Origin: WTGA01 sp965214055
GTDB taxonomy: Bacteria; Pseudomonadota; Gammaproteobacteria; Arenicellales; Poriferihabitantaceae
DNA length: 64,000 nucleotides
Assembly: GCA_965214055.1 (NCBI GenBank)
Contig: OZ243931.1
Location: 1,488,001 to 1,552,000 of the forward strand
Direction of reading: 5' to 3'
Shown piece after piece: positions 27,715 to 37,436 of the stretch. The translations under genes were made by a program, and so were the position numbers. Position 1 is the stretch's first letter. Each line of letters opens with the position of its first letter. The notes below the pieces were generated by a model. It was not told the DNA's origin. It ran no database searches and saw nothing but the letters and a program-made list of their open reading frames with translations.

Positions 27715-29856
27715 ATGAAAATGGTGCATGAAACCAATGAGATTGGAAATGAAACCAACTTGTTGGACACAATAGAGCTTCAACCCGCTTCCCTGGATAT
27801 ATGGGACAAGAAATATCGACTGAAAACCATTGCAGGGGACCCGGTAGACGAAGACCTGACCGCTACACATAACCGTGTAGCGAAAACACTGGCCGAGGTC
27901 GAGGAGTCAAAAGCCAAGCAGGAAGAATGGCATGGAAAATTTTTGTGGGCGTTACAAAAAGGCGCCATTCCTGCCGGTCGAATAATCTCCAATGCCGGGG
28001 CACTGGACCACAAACCGGCAACCAGCACGATTAACTGTACCGTCTCGGGAACGGTCCCGGATTCCATGGACGGGGTGTTGAGGTCTGCGCACGAAGCCGG
28101 TCTTACGTTAAAAGCCGGTTGCGGTATTGGCTATGAATTCTCCACTTTGCGCCCCAAGGGCGCCTTTGTCAGTGGTGCCGGTGCCCATACTTCCGGTCCG
28201 CTGTCCTTTATGGATATTTTTGATTCCATGTGCTTTACCGTTTCTTCTGCAGGAGGTCGAAGAGGGGCACAAATGGGGACATTCGATATTTCCCACCCGG
28301 ACATTTTCGAATTCATTCGTGCCAAGCGGGAAAATGGGCGATTGAGGCAGTTCAATCTTTCCTGCCTGATTACCGATGAATTCATGCGGGCGGTACAGAA
28401 TGATGATTCGGACTGGCCGTTGTATTTTCCCGCTGCCCGGCATGAAGTGGAGAGCGGTCAGCACGAGATCATATGGCGGCATTGGCCGCATGACGACCAC
28501 TACATCACCAATGAGATAGGGGAGGTTGCCTGCCGGGTATATAAAACCATTTCGGCGAAACGGTTGTGGAATCTGATCATGAGTTCCGCGTATGACTATG
28601 CCGAGCCCGGGTTCATTTTGGTGGACCGTATCAATGAGATGAACAACAACTGGTTTTGTGAAAATATCCGGGCAACCAATCCTTGTGGAGAGCAACCGCT
28701 CCCTCCCTATGGTGCGTGTTTGCTGGGGTCCGTAAATCTCACCAAATTTGTGGAAAACCCGTTTCAAAACAACGCCAGATTCGACTGGAACACCTATCGG
28801 GAAGTCGTCGCGATCTTTTCCCGGATGCTGGATAACGTGGTGGAGATTAACGGTCTGCCACTGGAAAAACAGGGGAACGAAATTCTCTCCAAACGCCGCC
28901 ATGGCATGGGATTTCTTGGCCTGGGTTCTACCCTGACCATGCTGCAAATGAAATATGGGGGCGATGAATCCCTGGAATTCACGGAACGTGTCGCCAGGGA
29001 AATGGCCACCGTGGGCTGGGAGGTTGGGATTGAGCTTGCCCAGGAGAAGGGAACGGCCCCGGTGCTTGAACAGGAATATGTCGTGACCAATGAGATGCTG
29101 GCCAGGCGGCCGGAAATGAAAGAGGATGGTTATCGTTTGAATGACCGTATCAGGGGGTCGGTACTGATGGGTCGGTACAGCCGGTACATGCAACAATTTC
29201 CTGAAGAGTTGCGCAACAGCATTGCAACCAGGGGATGCCGATACACCCACCATACTTCCATTGCCCCCACCGGAACCATCAGTCTTTCCCTGGGGAACAA
29301 TGTGAGCAACGGCATTGAACCCAGTTTTGCCCATATGTATAGCCGGAATGTCATTCGGGAAGGAAAGAAATCCAAGGAAAAGGTGAAAGTGTTTTCCTTC
29401 GAACTGCTGGCATACCGGCATTTGAAAAATCCGGGTGCCCAGCCATTTTCCAAAGAGGTCAGGCATAAACTGCCGGATTATTTTGTGACGGCGGACGATA
29501 TCACTCCGCAGCAACATGTCGATGTACAGGCCGCTGCCCAAAAGTGGGTGGATTCTTCTATTTCCAAAACGGCCAATATCCCCTCCGACTACGCATTTGA
29601 AGATTTCCAGGGTATTTATCAATATGCCTGGAAAAAAGGGCTGAAAGGCTGTACCACATTCCGGTTCAATCCCGAATATTTCCAGGGAGTGCTGGTCAAG
29701 GAAGAGGACCTGGAAAAAACCAAATACCAGTTTACCCTTGAAAACGGGGAGGTAGTGGAAGTCAGGGGGAACGAGGAAATTGAATACGATGGTGAAACGC
29801 ACACCGCGGCAAATCTGTTTGACGCATTGAAGGAAGGTTACTATGGCAGATTCTAG
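27715..29856 (+). CDS. nrdJ: Adenosylcobalamin-dependent ribonucleotide reductase, large part (NrdJ/NrdJa)
   Basis: Reduces ribonucleotides to deoxyribonucleotides with a B12-derived radical, without oxygen. 713 residues: INCTVSGTV near 103 with an active-site Cys, AGLTLKAGCGIGYEFS, NLSCLITDEFM, NPCGEQPLPPYGACLLGSVNL near 320 (the radical-site Cys in PCGE), and the IAPTGTISLSLGNNVSNGIEP loop near 515. The C-terminal redox cysteines are missing here and are on the separate downstream gene, as in the split NrdJa/NrdJb of pseudomonads. GAGAAGG lies before the start. Confidence 0.94.
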   Translation: MKMVHETNEIGNETNLLDTIELQPASLDIWDKKYRLKTIAGDPVDEDLTATHNRVAKTLAEVEESKAKQEEWHGKFLWALQKGAIPAGRIISNAGALDHKPATSTINCTVSGTVPDSMDGVLRSAHEAGLTLKAGCGIGYEFSTLRPKGAFVSGAGAHTSGPLSFMDIFDSMCFTVSSAGGRRGAQMGTFDISHPDIFEFIRAKRENGRLRQFNLSCLITDEFMRAVQNDDSDWPLYFPAARHEVESGQHEIIWRHWPHDDHYITNEIGEVACRVYKTISAKRLWNLIMSSAYDYAEPGFILVDRINEMNNNWFCENIRATNPCGEQPLPPYGACLLGSVNLTKFVENPFQNNARFDWNTYREVVAIFSRMLDNVVEINGLPLEKQGNEILSKRRHGMGFLGLGSTLTMLQMKYGGDESLEFTERVAREMATVGWEVGIELAQEKGTAPVLEQEYVVTNEMLARRPEMKEDGYRLNDRIRGSVLMGRYSRYMQQFPEELRNSIATRGCRYTHHTSIAPTGTISLSLGNNVSNGIEPSFAHMYSRNVIREGKKSKEKVKVFSFELLAYRHLKNPGAQPFSKEVRHKLPDYFVTADDITPQQHVDVQAAAQKWVDSSISKTANIPSDYAFEDFQGIYQYAWKKGLKGCTTFRFNPEYFQGVLVKEEDLEKTKYQFTLENGEVVEVRGNEEIEYDGETHTAANLFDALKEGYYGRF

Positions 29857-29897
29857 GGTGAAAAGCCGATCATGAATGTTTCCTTTGCCAACCCAGC

Positions 29898-29917
29898 CGT
29901 TTCGGTACAGTGAAACG
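29898..29917 (+). repeat. Small hairpin between nrdJa and nrdJb
   Basis: CGTTTC (29898-29903) and GAAACG (29912-29917) form a six-base stem with an eight-base loop. It lacks a T-run, so it may be an RNA processing or attenuation element at most. Confidence 0.3.
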
Positions 29918-30112
29918 ACCCGCAAGAAAACCCGCTGCCCACACGCGAAATATCAGCAGAAATCGACGAATCCAGTTTTGCATGGGAATGGGAAGAGGGG
30001 TTGAGACCCTGTACCATGTTCAGCAGTCGTTACTGACCAGGGAGGCTGCGTCGTTACCCACCAGCCATGCGGTAAAATATCACGATAATTGATTGAGAAC
30101 CCGAAGAGTAGG

Positions 30113-30841
30113 ATGAGCGTAAAAATCAGTGACAAAATTGTCGGCTTCAATGTGGTCAAGCCAGAAGAGGAAAAGCCCGTGGAATCCCCTCCCCCGGCCC
30201 AGGTCAGTGAATCACTGGACACCGGAAACCCGGACCCGGCCAAAATCGTGCGCATGCATGAAAAAGTGGTTCGTCCTGAAAAACTGGTCGGGAACACCTA
30301 CAAGATAAAAACCCCGGTTTCCACGTACGCCTTTTACATCACCATCAACGATATTGTGCTCAATCCCGGTACGCCCTATGAAAAAAGAAGGCCGTTTGAA
30401 ATCTTCATCAACTCGAAGAACATGGACCACTACCAATGGATTTCCGGACTGACACTGATCATTTCAGCCGTATTTCGCAAGGGCGGTGACGTCACATTCC
30501 TGGTCAACGAATTACAGAGTGTTTTCGACCCCAAGGGGGGGTACTTCAAACGTGGCGGCAAGTACATGCCTTCACTGGTCGCGGAAATCGGGGAAGCCAT
30601 CGAATCCCATTTGAAGATGATTGGCATGATGGTTGATTCCGATCTTGACCAGCACCAGCAGGCACTGGTGGACCAGAAGCGCAAGGAGTACGAAGACAAA
30701 CAGGCTGCCCGCAATGAATACTCGGAATCCGGTGATTTTCCGGAGGGAGCCGTGCTGTGCCCAAAATGCAGTATCAAGGCAACCGTGCTGATGGATGGCT
30801 GCATGACCTGTTTGAACTGCGGTGAAAGCAAGTGCGGTTAG
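30113..30841 (+). CDS. nrdJb: NrdJb: C-terminal subunit of split class II ribonucleotide reductase
   Basis: A 242-residue protein with a TSCPD-like domain and a C-terminal cysteine cluster (LCPKC, MTCLNCGESKCG) that would re-reduce the active site of the large part. It corresponds to the separate NrdJb of pseudomonads. It starts 256 bases after nrdJa at an ATG with AGAGTAGG upstream; the longer frame would use a TTG at 30089. The 256-base gap carries only an imperfect hairpin (29898-29917) without a T-run. Confidence 0.85.
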   Translation: MSVKISDKIVGFNVVKPEEEKPVESPPPAQVSESLDTGNPDPAKIVRMHEKVVRPEKLVGNTYKIKTPVSTYAFYITINDIVLNPGTPYEKRRPFEIFINSKNMDHYQWISGLTLIISAVFRKGGDVTFLVNELQSVFDPKGGYFKRGGKYMPSLVAEIGEAIESHLKMIGMMVDSDLDQHQQALVDQKRKEYEDKQAARNEYSESGDFPEGAVLCPKCSIKATVLMDGCMTCLNCGESKCG

Positions 30842-30871
30842 ACGGGGTTGCACGGAGTATTTTCCCGGATT

Positions 30872-31639
30872 ATGGACCGGTTTAAGGCTACATCCCCCCG
30901 CAACCTGCGTGATGAGTTGGGTAAGTGTGATATTCAGGTACCCCCCCGTCCGCAGCGAGCTCCAGAACACGGCGAAACTTGGGTGAGCTGCCGCTTTCTC
31001 GCAGCCATCTCCGGGTCCGACCTGCTCGATTACCCTTTTGACGTGATTCATCAAGACAAGCCCGACATCGTCCTGCGGTCACGATCCGGGAGTACAGGAA
31101 TTGAAATCACCGAGGCGGTTTACGGCGACCAAGCAAGGCTTCAAAAACGCCGGGAGAAAAATGGTAAAAATGGTATTTATTACCCGCTTTCCTGCCGTGC
31201 TGGAGAGCAATCGCGTTCAAGGCAGGCCTTCGAGAAATTGGTTTCCAAGCCTGAAAGTGAACCGTGCTATCCTGAGGTGGGTGACTTCGGTGGGAAACGC
31301 TGGGTCGACGATATGCTGTATTTCATGAAAAAGAAATTCAACAAGTTCATCGGATACGAAAAACATGAAAGAAACTGGTTGCTCGTCTACGACAACTTGA
31401 GCCCAGCCCTCGACTTGGATGATTATGCGCTTACGACGAATGCCCGCGCTCAGAAATTCTTCGACCTTACGACGAATGCCTGCGCTCAGAAACTTTTCCG
31501 CAGAGATTGGGGAAATCCCTTCGACAGGGTATTCATTCTCAGAACCTGCGGCGACGTTTGGGAGTTCTCGCGGGACGCCCGACCTGTACTGTGGAGCATC
31601 CGTCCGTTTGATGAACCTGTTCGGTTTCAACCCGGGTAA
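30872..31639 (+). CDS. Hypothetical protein with an IEITE motif and a 36-bp internal tandem duplication
   Basis: About 255 residues that I do not recognise as a named family. PDIVLRSRSGSTGIEITEA (about 65-85) resembles the central strands of some PD-(D/E)xK-type nucleases, with Thr in place of the Lys, but this is speculative. Later HERNWLLVYDNL and DRVFILRTCGDVWEF form hydrophobic strands. A 27-base unit is repeated with period 36 at 31430-31456 and 31466-31492 and keeps the frame, doubling TTNA-AQK. The chosen ATG at 30872 has no clear binding site; a TTG at 30848 is an alternative. It starts 30 bases after nrdJb. Confidence 0.6.
   Translation: MDRFKATSPRNLRDELGKCDIQVPPRPQRAPEHGETWVSCRFLAAISGSDLLDYPFDVIHQDKPDIVLRSRSGSTGIEITEAVYGDQARLQKRREKNGKNGIYYPLSCRAGEQSRSRQAFEKLVSKPESEPCYPEVGDFGGKRWVDDMLYFMKKKFNKFIGYEKHERNWLLVYDNLSPALDLDDYALTTNARAQKFFDLTTNACAQKLFRRDWGNPFDRVFILRTCGDVWEFSRDARPVLWSIRPFDEPVRFQPG
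31430..31501 (+). repeat. In-frame tandem duplication, period 36 bp
   Basis: Units begin at 31430 and 31466. The first 27 bases of each differ at one position, and the last nine have diverged. This looks like a recent slippage or unequal-crossover duplication inside the hypothetical gene. Confidence 0.85.
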
Positions 31640-31827
31640 ATCGGCCTTTTTACGTCGTCTTCAACTTCGATTTCCGATATTTTCCCCAGGCGGCTGACGA
31701 TTGCTTCACGCGCCTTTGGGGTGGGGTGCACAACCAGTTGGATTTGGACAGGGGGGTAGCCTGGGCAGGGCAAATCCAGTTTGTTATGGTAAAGGTGCAA
31801 TCCCGGTTCAACTGAACCCGGTTTCAC
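31627..31827 (-). CDS. Possible small hypothetical protein (66 residues)
   Basis: It overlaps the 3' end of panE by about 20 bases and the end of the converging hypothetical gene by 12. The second half (QIQLVVHPTPKAREAIVSRLGKI) reads like a real beta-alpha segment, with a mixed charged composition. No family recognised and no binding site decides the start. It may be a genuine small gene, a decayed fragment, or chance. Confidence 0.25.
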   Translation of the reverse strand: MKPGSVEPGLHLYHNKLDLPCPGYPPVQIQLVVHPTPKAREAIVSRLGKISEIEVEDDVKRPIYPG

Positions 31828-32743
31828 GGTGCCGGATAATGGTGCTCAGCACTTCATTGTAGGGTGTGGCAATCTTTTCTTCGGCACCGAGCACTGGGAC
31901 CATGCCGTTGATAAAATCGATTTCGGACCGTCGTTTTGCGAGGTGGTCCTGCAGCATGGAGGGCCGCGCATCGGGCATTTTCCGGCCAAAGTCCGCCACA
32001 TATTGATCCACATCCCCGAAGGAAAAATTTACCGATCTTGCAATTCCAACGCGGTAGGCTTCCCGGGCACATCCCAGGGCAATTTTCCAGGTCGTGGTGT
32101 CGGACATGATTTCTCCCAGGATGCAGTTGAATACGGTACAGGGTCCGCTGAATGCGACATTGCACACAAATTTCTCCCAGACCAGCTGGTTGATATCATT
32201 ATAGGTCTTGACCCTGAATCCGGCATCACGCCAGATTCTGGCGACCCTTTCCGCGGCCTCACTGTGTCCGCCCCGGAGTTCGCCGATTCGAATCTGTTCC
32301 ATTCCGGCGTGTTGTACCTGGCCGGGCCCTGACATGGATGCCCCAAATCCTCCTGCAACCCCGAGCAGTAATGTATGGTTGCCAAGATATTCTGCAATGC
32401 GGTCACCGGATCCCAGGCCATTTTGAATCGTGAGAATGGCTGCGTCGGGTTTCAGGGCCGGAAGGATGGACCGGGCGGCTGCCGCTGCACCGGAGGCCTT
32501 GGTTGCAATGATCGCCAGGTCGCAACATTCGATGCTGGCGGCATCTGTCGTGGCAAAGATATTCCTGACCAGGCGGTCCCCGCTTGCGCCCTGTATCCGC
32601 AACCCATTCATCGATATCTCGTCAATGTGATCCTGCCAGATATCGACTACGGATACCTGATTGCCGGCATCGGCGAGCAAGCCGGCGTAAATGGAACCCA
32701 TGGCGCCTGCCCCGACGACAGTAATATTCATGGACTGGTCCAT
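31808..32743 (-). CDS. panE: 2-dehydropantoate 2-reductase family protein
   Basis: 311 residues (or 307 from the ATG at 32731). NADPH-binding GAGAMGSIYAGLLADAG at the N-terminus, LAIIATKA, TIQNGLGSGDRI near 105, and the catalytic lysine region NQLVWEKFVCNVAFS near 190. It is annotated as ketopantoate reductase of pantothenate synthesis, though many paralogues of this family reduce other 2-oxo acids. No panB, panC or other pan gene is nearby, so the role is inferred only. Confidence 0.82.
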   Translation of the reverse strand: MDQSMNITVVGAGAMGSIYAGLLADAGNQVSVVDIWQDHIDEISMNGLRIQGASGDRLVRNIFATTDAASIECCDLAIIATKASGAAAAARSILPALKPDAAILTIQNGLGSGDRIAEYLGNHTLLLGVAGGFGASMSGPGQVQHAGMEQIRIGELRGGHSEAAERVARIWRDAGFRVKTYNDINQLVWEKFVCNVAFSGPCTVFNCILGEIMSDTTTWKIALGCAREAYRVGIARSVNFSFGDVDQYVADFGRKMPDARPSMLQDHLAKRRSEIDFINGMVPVLGAEEKIATPYNEVLSTIIRHRETGFS

Positions 32744-32982
32744 TCACGTCCTGACAAAGACATGGGCGTGCTCGGAGGTGTTTTCATGCCGGTAAATTAA
32801 CACAAATCCCCCGCGCAGTGTCATCCTGCCAGGTTCCATGGCCTTGAACTGGGTCCTCCCGTCGCAATGTACCGGTCATTGAACGATGGGCAGGTACACG
32901 GGTTGAATGTCGCGAAAAAATTAACCATTTACACAGAAGGAATACCGTTAAAATAGCGCTTGCGAAATCGAATCCAACCACC

Positions 32983-33360
32983 ATGAACCAAACAGAGCAA
33001 AACATATTGGACCCGAAAGACCGGGCGATTCTTCCGACATCCGGCGCTTCATTTCGTCCCTATGACCGTTACGGCTTCGAGAATCCTGCCATGGACTGGA
33101 TTCCCCTCAGTGCCGAGGCCAATGGCGACTTCGAAACGTTTGTATTGAAAATGAAACCCGGTGCACATTCCACTCCCCACCGGCACCGTGGCCGTGAGGA
33201 ATTTCTGGTGCTCCACGGATCAATGGTGGATTGTGACGGAACGGAATTTAACACCGGAGACTATGTCAAATACCGGCCGGGTTCGACCCACCATTCCCAC
33301 TCGGTGGACGGGTGTACCCTGCTGGTGATCCTTACCGGGCAGAATGAACAATTGAGATAA
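32983..33360 (+). CDS. Cupin domain protein
   Basis: 125 residues, a single cupin of the ChrR-like kind. The first motif is HSTPHRHRGREEFLVLHG with metal-binding His and Glu residues, and the second is GDYVKYRPGSTHHSHS. It could bind a divalent metal and act on, or sense, a small compound. An FAH-family gene follows after 21 bases on the same strand, so they are probably cotranscribed. Confidence 0.8.
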   Translation: MNQTEQNILDPKDRAILPTSGASFRPYDRYGFENPAMDWIPLSAEANGDFETFVLKMKPGAHSTPHRHRGREEFLVLHGSMVDCDGTEFNTGDYVKYRPGSTHHSHSVDGCTLLVILTGQNEQLR

Positions 33361-33381
33361 TCAACCAGGAGAACAGAGCAG

Positions 33382-34185
33382 ATGAAAATAGCCAGACTGG
33401 AACTTGAAGATAAAACGGTGTGCCATGCCATTGCACAGCCGGATGGTGGCTACACCCGGGCAGACGGGGACATTTTTACCGGCCTGGCCGATTCGGGTGC
33501 GAGGGTGCAGGGAAAGCTGCTTGCACCCATTCAGCCAACAGATATTTTATGTATCGGGCTGAACTATCAAAAGCATGCTGAAGAAGGGGGGGCAAAACTG
33601 CCGGAAAACCCGGTATTGTTTTTCAAATCCAGCACATCCGTACAGCACCCGGATGACCCGATCATCCTGCCGCGGAAACTCCCAAGTGACAAGGTGGACT
33701 ATGAAGCGGAACTGGTGGTCGTCATTGGAAAAACCTGCCACAATGTTTCCAGGGCTAAGGCGCTGGAATATGTGCTTGGCTACACGTGTGCCAACGATGT
33801 CAGCGCGCGGGACTGGCAACGCAACGGCGGCGGCGGGCAATGGTGTCGGGGCAAGACCTTTGCAACGTTCTGCCCGCTGGGTCCGGTTATCGTGACGCCG
33901 GATGAAATCCGGAATCCCAATACACTTCCGATTCGAAGTATCCTCAATGGTGAAACCATGCAGGACTGGAATACCGATGACATGATCTTTGATGTCCCGG
34001 AACTCATTGAATTTTTAAGCAGCAGTACCATACTGGCCCCCGGCACGGTGATTCTCACCGGAACCCCCCACGGCGTGGGATTTGCCCGAACACCACCGGT
34101 ATACATGAAACACGGTGACTCCATCACCATAGAAATCGAGGGGATTGGTTCACTCACCAACCCGGTGATTGAAGAGGTGATATAG
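33382..34185 (+). CDS. Fumarylacetoacetate hydrolase (FAH) family protein
   Basis: 267 residues with the FAH fold signatures: IGLNYQKHAEE near 55, a metal-binding YEAELVVVIGK near 107, TCANDVSARDWQ near 135, GKTFATFCPLGPV, and ILTGTPHGVGFAR near 235. Members cleave C-C bonds in 2-oxo-acid or acylpyruvate products of aromatic or sugar breakdown. The substrate is not given by sequence. AGGAGAA stands ten bases before the start. Confidence 0.88.
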   Translation: MKIARLELEDKTVCHAIAQPDGGYTRADGDIFTGLADSGARVQGKLLAPIQPTDILCIGLNYQKHAEEGGAKLPENPVLFFKSSTSVQHPDDPIILPRKLPSDKVDYEAELVVVIGKTCHNVSRAKALEYVLGYTCANDVSARDWQRNGGGGQWCRGKTFATFCPLGPVIVTPDEIRNPNTLPIRSILNGETMQDWNTDDMIFDVPELIEFLSSSTILAPGTVILTGTPHGVGFARTPPVYMKHGDSITIEIEGIGSLTNPVIEEVI

Positions 34186-34330
34186 GCGGGCTGCAAAGGC
34201 CCCGCCCGGTGTCCGGATACCGGACAGGGACCCTGTTTCTCCGGTGTTCTTCCATTGTATCCATCCCGGATCCTTCTCCCAATGCGGGCCTTGTCTGGTG
34301 GATAGCCGGAAATTGTCGGATAATGGTGCA

Positions 34331-35656
34331 ATGAAAAGAATTTTAATGGACAGGAAAGTGGTCTCCTGGGCACTGTATGACTGGGCCAATTCGGCTTTTG
34401 CCACGACCATCATAGCCGGGTTTTTCCCCATTTTCTACAGTACGCTGAGTGAAGACCTGTCAACCCGGGATTCCCAGTTCTGGTTCAACATCACCCTTGC
34501 CGCCAGCAGTTTACTGATTGCCCTTGCCGCCCCGCTGCTGGGCGCCATTGCCGACTACGGCGGAAAGCGGAAAAGGTTTCTGGCCACGTTTGCCATGCTC
34601 GGTATACTCATGAGCGTCGGGTTGGCCTGGGTGGGTGCGGGCATGTGGTGGGTGGCGCTGTTGATTTATGGTCTGGGTCAAATCGGGTTCGCCGGCTCAA
34701 ATATTTTTTATGATGCACTGATTGTTGAGGTGTCCCCTCCTGAAGACCTGGACATTGTTTCCGGGTATGGGTACGCCCTCGGGTATATCGGCGGCGGATT
34801 GCTGTTTTTGATTAACGTCCTGATGGTCACCATGCCGGAAAATTTTGGTTTCTCCTCTGTGGGTTCGGCGCTGTCCTGGGCATTTGTCAGCGTAGGCGTG
34901 TGGTGGGCCGTGTTTACGGTCCCCCTGCTGGTCGGGGTCGACGAAACCGCCCAAAAAACTCTGGGTGCCGGGGAAGCGATCCGGGCAGGATTTCGGGAGT
35001 TGGCCAGGACCTGCGCGGAGATCAGGAAACTGAGAGTCGTGCTGTTGTTCCTGGCCGGATACTATTTCTATATCGATGGGGTGGGAACGATCATCAGAAT
35101 GGCCGTGTTTTTTGCGGACCGGATCCTGGGGTTGCCTTCACAAAGCCTGATTACCGCGCTCCTGCTCACGCAATTCGTTGCGTTCCCCGCCGCCCTGTTT
35201 TTCGGATGGCTGGGAAAGCGGATCGGCCCCAAGGCGGGTATCCTGATCGGACTCGTTGTCTATGTTCTCGTGGTGTTCTATGCATGGCGCTGGCTCGACA
35301 GCGGTGCGGACTTTTATATGCTGGCCATTGCCATTGGTCTGGTTCAGGGTGGTGTTCAGAGTTTGAGCCGTTCCCTGTTTGCACGGTTGATACCCCGATC
35401 CAAGACCACGGAATTTTTTGGTTTTTACAACATGGTCGGTAAATTCTCCAGCATCCTCGGGCCGTTGCTGATGGTTGCGGTTCCCATGGTTTTCACGGGG
35501 ATGGACGAAAGAGACAGCATTCTGGTCCTGGTTTTCCTGTTTGTTGCAGGCGGCCTGCTGCTTTCCCTGGTCAATGTGGACGAGGGAATCCGGTCCGCAG
35601 CGGAAATAGAAGCCGACGTGATCGACAACTCGGACACACCGTCGAATTCTCCGTAG
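34331..35656 (+). CDS. UMF1 (Atg22-like) MFS transporter
   Basis: 441 residues with about twelve membrane helices. The N-terminus VSWALYDWANSAFATTIIAGFFPIFY and the IADYGGKRKRFL loop are trademarks of the UMF1 family, which in yeast exports amino acids from the vacuole. The bacterial substrates are unknown. The open frame begins at 34244, but the ATG at 34331 gives the family start. The gene lies 145 bases after the FAH gene. Confidence 0.9.
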   Translation: MKRILMDRKVVSWALYDWANSAFATTIIAGFFPIFYSTLSEDLSTRDSQFWFNITLAASSLLIALAAPLLGAIADYGGKRKRFLATFAMLGILMSVGLAWVGAGMWWVALLIYGLGQIGFAGSNIFYDALIVEVSPPEDLDIVSGYGYALGYIGGGLLFLINVLMVTMPENFGFSSVGSALSWAFVSVGVWWAVFTVPLLVGVDETAQKTLGAGEAIRAGFRELARTCAEIRKLRVVLLFLAGYYFYIDGVGTIIRMAVFFADRILGLPSQSLITALLLTQFVAFPAALFFGWLGKRIGPKAGILIGLVVYVLVVFYAWRWLDSGADFYMLAIAIGLVQGGVQSLSRSLFARLIPRSKTTEFFGFYNMVGKFSSILGPLLMVAVPMVFTGMDERDSILVLVFLFVAGGLLLSLVNVDEGIRSAAEIEADVIDNSDTPSNSP

Positions 35657-35902
35657 GCAGGGTCCCGGGACGGGATGGATTTTCTGTGGGTTCCATCAAC
35701 CCGGTTATCCTCACCGTGAACGAGCGGCTTGAGGCTTATTTTCCATTGGAAAACTCTGGCCCTTGCGGTGGAGGATGGACTCTGTCAGTATCTCCCGGAG
35801 TTGAGATTGATGCCATTTGTGGACGAATGGGCACCCCGAAGGGCTGATTGTTTCGCCGTCGCCGGGTGTCGCACTTCAGACTGGTACGGGGGGAGCAAGA
35901 TC

Positions 35903-37354
35903 ATGGCTGAAAACGAAAAATACGAAACCCTGGATCCCGAGAACTGGGACGACATGCGCATCCTTGCCCATCAAATGGTGGATGATTCCATTGATTATCT
36001 GAAGTCTGCGGGTGAGCGTCCCGTGTGGCAGCGGGTCCCGGACAATGTGGCCAAAACATTCCATGCCGGTATCCCGGAAGAACCCAGTGACCCATCCCGG
36101 GTGTACCAGGAATTTCAGGACCACATATTCCCCTATAGCCTGGGGTGCCCCCACCCGAGGTTCTGGGGCTGGTATATGGGAAACGGGACCATCATGGGCG
36201 CCCTGGCGGATTTTATGGCCGCAACCATGAATTCCAACCTGGGAGGCGGCCACCATGCGGCGATCATGGTGGAACAGCAGGTCGTCAACTGGATGAAGGA
36301 GGTGATGGGGTTTCCGGAAGGGGCCAGCGGTCTGCTCGTCAGTGGTGGTTCCATGGCCAATATTGTGGGCCTTACGGTGGCCAGGAATTCCATGGTGGAT
36401 TGGGATATACGGAAAGAGGGTATCCCCCCAGACCGGAAAAGGCTCATCGTCTATGCGTCCACCGAAGCCCACAGCTGCAACCAGAAGGGAGTCGAACAGC
36501 TGGGGTTGGGCAGTGACAATTTAAGGAAGATACCGGTCCGGGAGGATTACACCATGGACCTGGAACAGCTGCAGGTCGCCATCGAGGCGGACAGGGAAAA
36601 CGGGTGCCAGGGGATTTGTGTGATTGCCAGTTCCGGAACGGTCAATACCGGCGCTATCGATGATCTGAACGGGATTGCCGACATCTGTGAAAAACATCGA
36701 CTCTGGTTCCATATCGATGGTGCCATCGGTGGGATTGCCATGTTGTCGGACCAGGTGAAGCCCAGGCTCCAAGGCATTGAACGTGCCGATTCCATTGCCC
36801 TGGACCTGCACAAATGGTTGCATATTCCCTTCGAAGCGGCCTGCGTACTGGTCAAAGAGGAATCCTTTCATCGCGAGTCTTTCTCCCTGGTTCCGGCCTA
36901 CCTTGAACAGGATGGAGGGGGGATGGCCAGCGGTGGGCACTGGTATTCTGAATATGGCCTGCAGCTGAGCCGGGGTTTCCGGGCGTTGAAAGTCTGGATG
37001 ACAATGAAGGAACACGGCAGCCGGCGCCTCGGTCGAATGATCTCCCGCAATGTGGAACAGGCACAGTACCTGGGCAGGCTGATCGAATCCAGCAGCGACC
37101 TTGAACTCGTTGCCCCCATTGGGCTGGACATCGTCTGTTATCGCTTCAATCCAGGGGGAATGGATCTGCAGTCACTGAACCGGGTCAACCGCAGGATACT
37201 TGCTGAACTCCAGGAAAACGGGATTGCTGCACCTTCCTTCACAACGCTGGATGAAACCTATTGCATTCGGGTGGCTATCGCCAATCATCGCAGTCGGTAC
37301 GAGGATTTTGATTTGCTGGTGAATGAAACCATTCGGATCGGAAAATCCGTCTAG
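35903..37354 (+). CDS. Pyridoxal-dependent group II decarboxylase family protein
   Basis: 483 residues, a fold-type I PLP enzyme of the aromatic-amino-acid/glutamate decarboxylase family. It contains HPRFWGWYMGNG near 83, SGLLVSGGSMANIVGL near 145, WFHIDGAIGG near 270 with the Asp that pairs with PLP, and ALDLHKWLHIPFE near 298 with the Schiff-base lysine. The ATG at 35903 has GGGGGGAGC eight bases upstream. The amino-acid substrate is unknown. An MFS carrier follows after 82 bases, possibly an amino acid/amine exchanger (inference). Confidence 0.88.
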   Translation: MAENEKYETLDPENWDDMRILAHQMVDDSIDYLKSAGERPVWQRVPDNVAKTFHAGIPEEPSDPSRVYQEFQDHIFPYSLGCPHPRFWGWYMGNGTIMGALADFMAATMNSNLGGGHHAAIMVEQQVVNWMKEVMGFPEGASGLLVSGGSMANIVGLTVARNSMVDWDIRKEGIPPDRKRLIVYASTEAHSCNQKGVEQLGLGSDNLRKIPVREDYTMDLEQLQVAIEADRENGCQGICVIASSGTVNTGAIDDLNGIADICEKHRLWFHIDGAIGGIAMLSDQVKPRLQGIERADSIALDLHKWLHIPFEAACVLVKEESFHRESFSLVPAYLEQDGGGMASGGHWYSEYGLQLSRGFRALKVWMTMKEHGSRRLGRMISRNVEQAQYLGRLIESSSDLELVAPIGLDIVCYRFNPGGMDLQSLNRVNRRILAELQENGIAAPSFTTLDETYCIRVAIANHRSRYEDFDLLVNETIRIGKSV

Positions 37355-37436
37355 CAGATCCGGATTTCCCGTCCATTGCATCCGCCCAGGATGTGATGGA
37401 TGCCGTTCAACCGTAATCAGGGGATAAACTGAATTC

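Noticed and set aside
28108..29925. A 605-codon minus-strand frame
   Set aside because: Antisense to the intact nrdJ gene; its translation has no family features.
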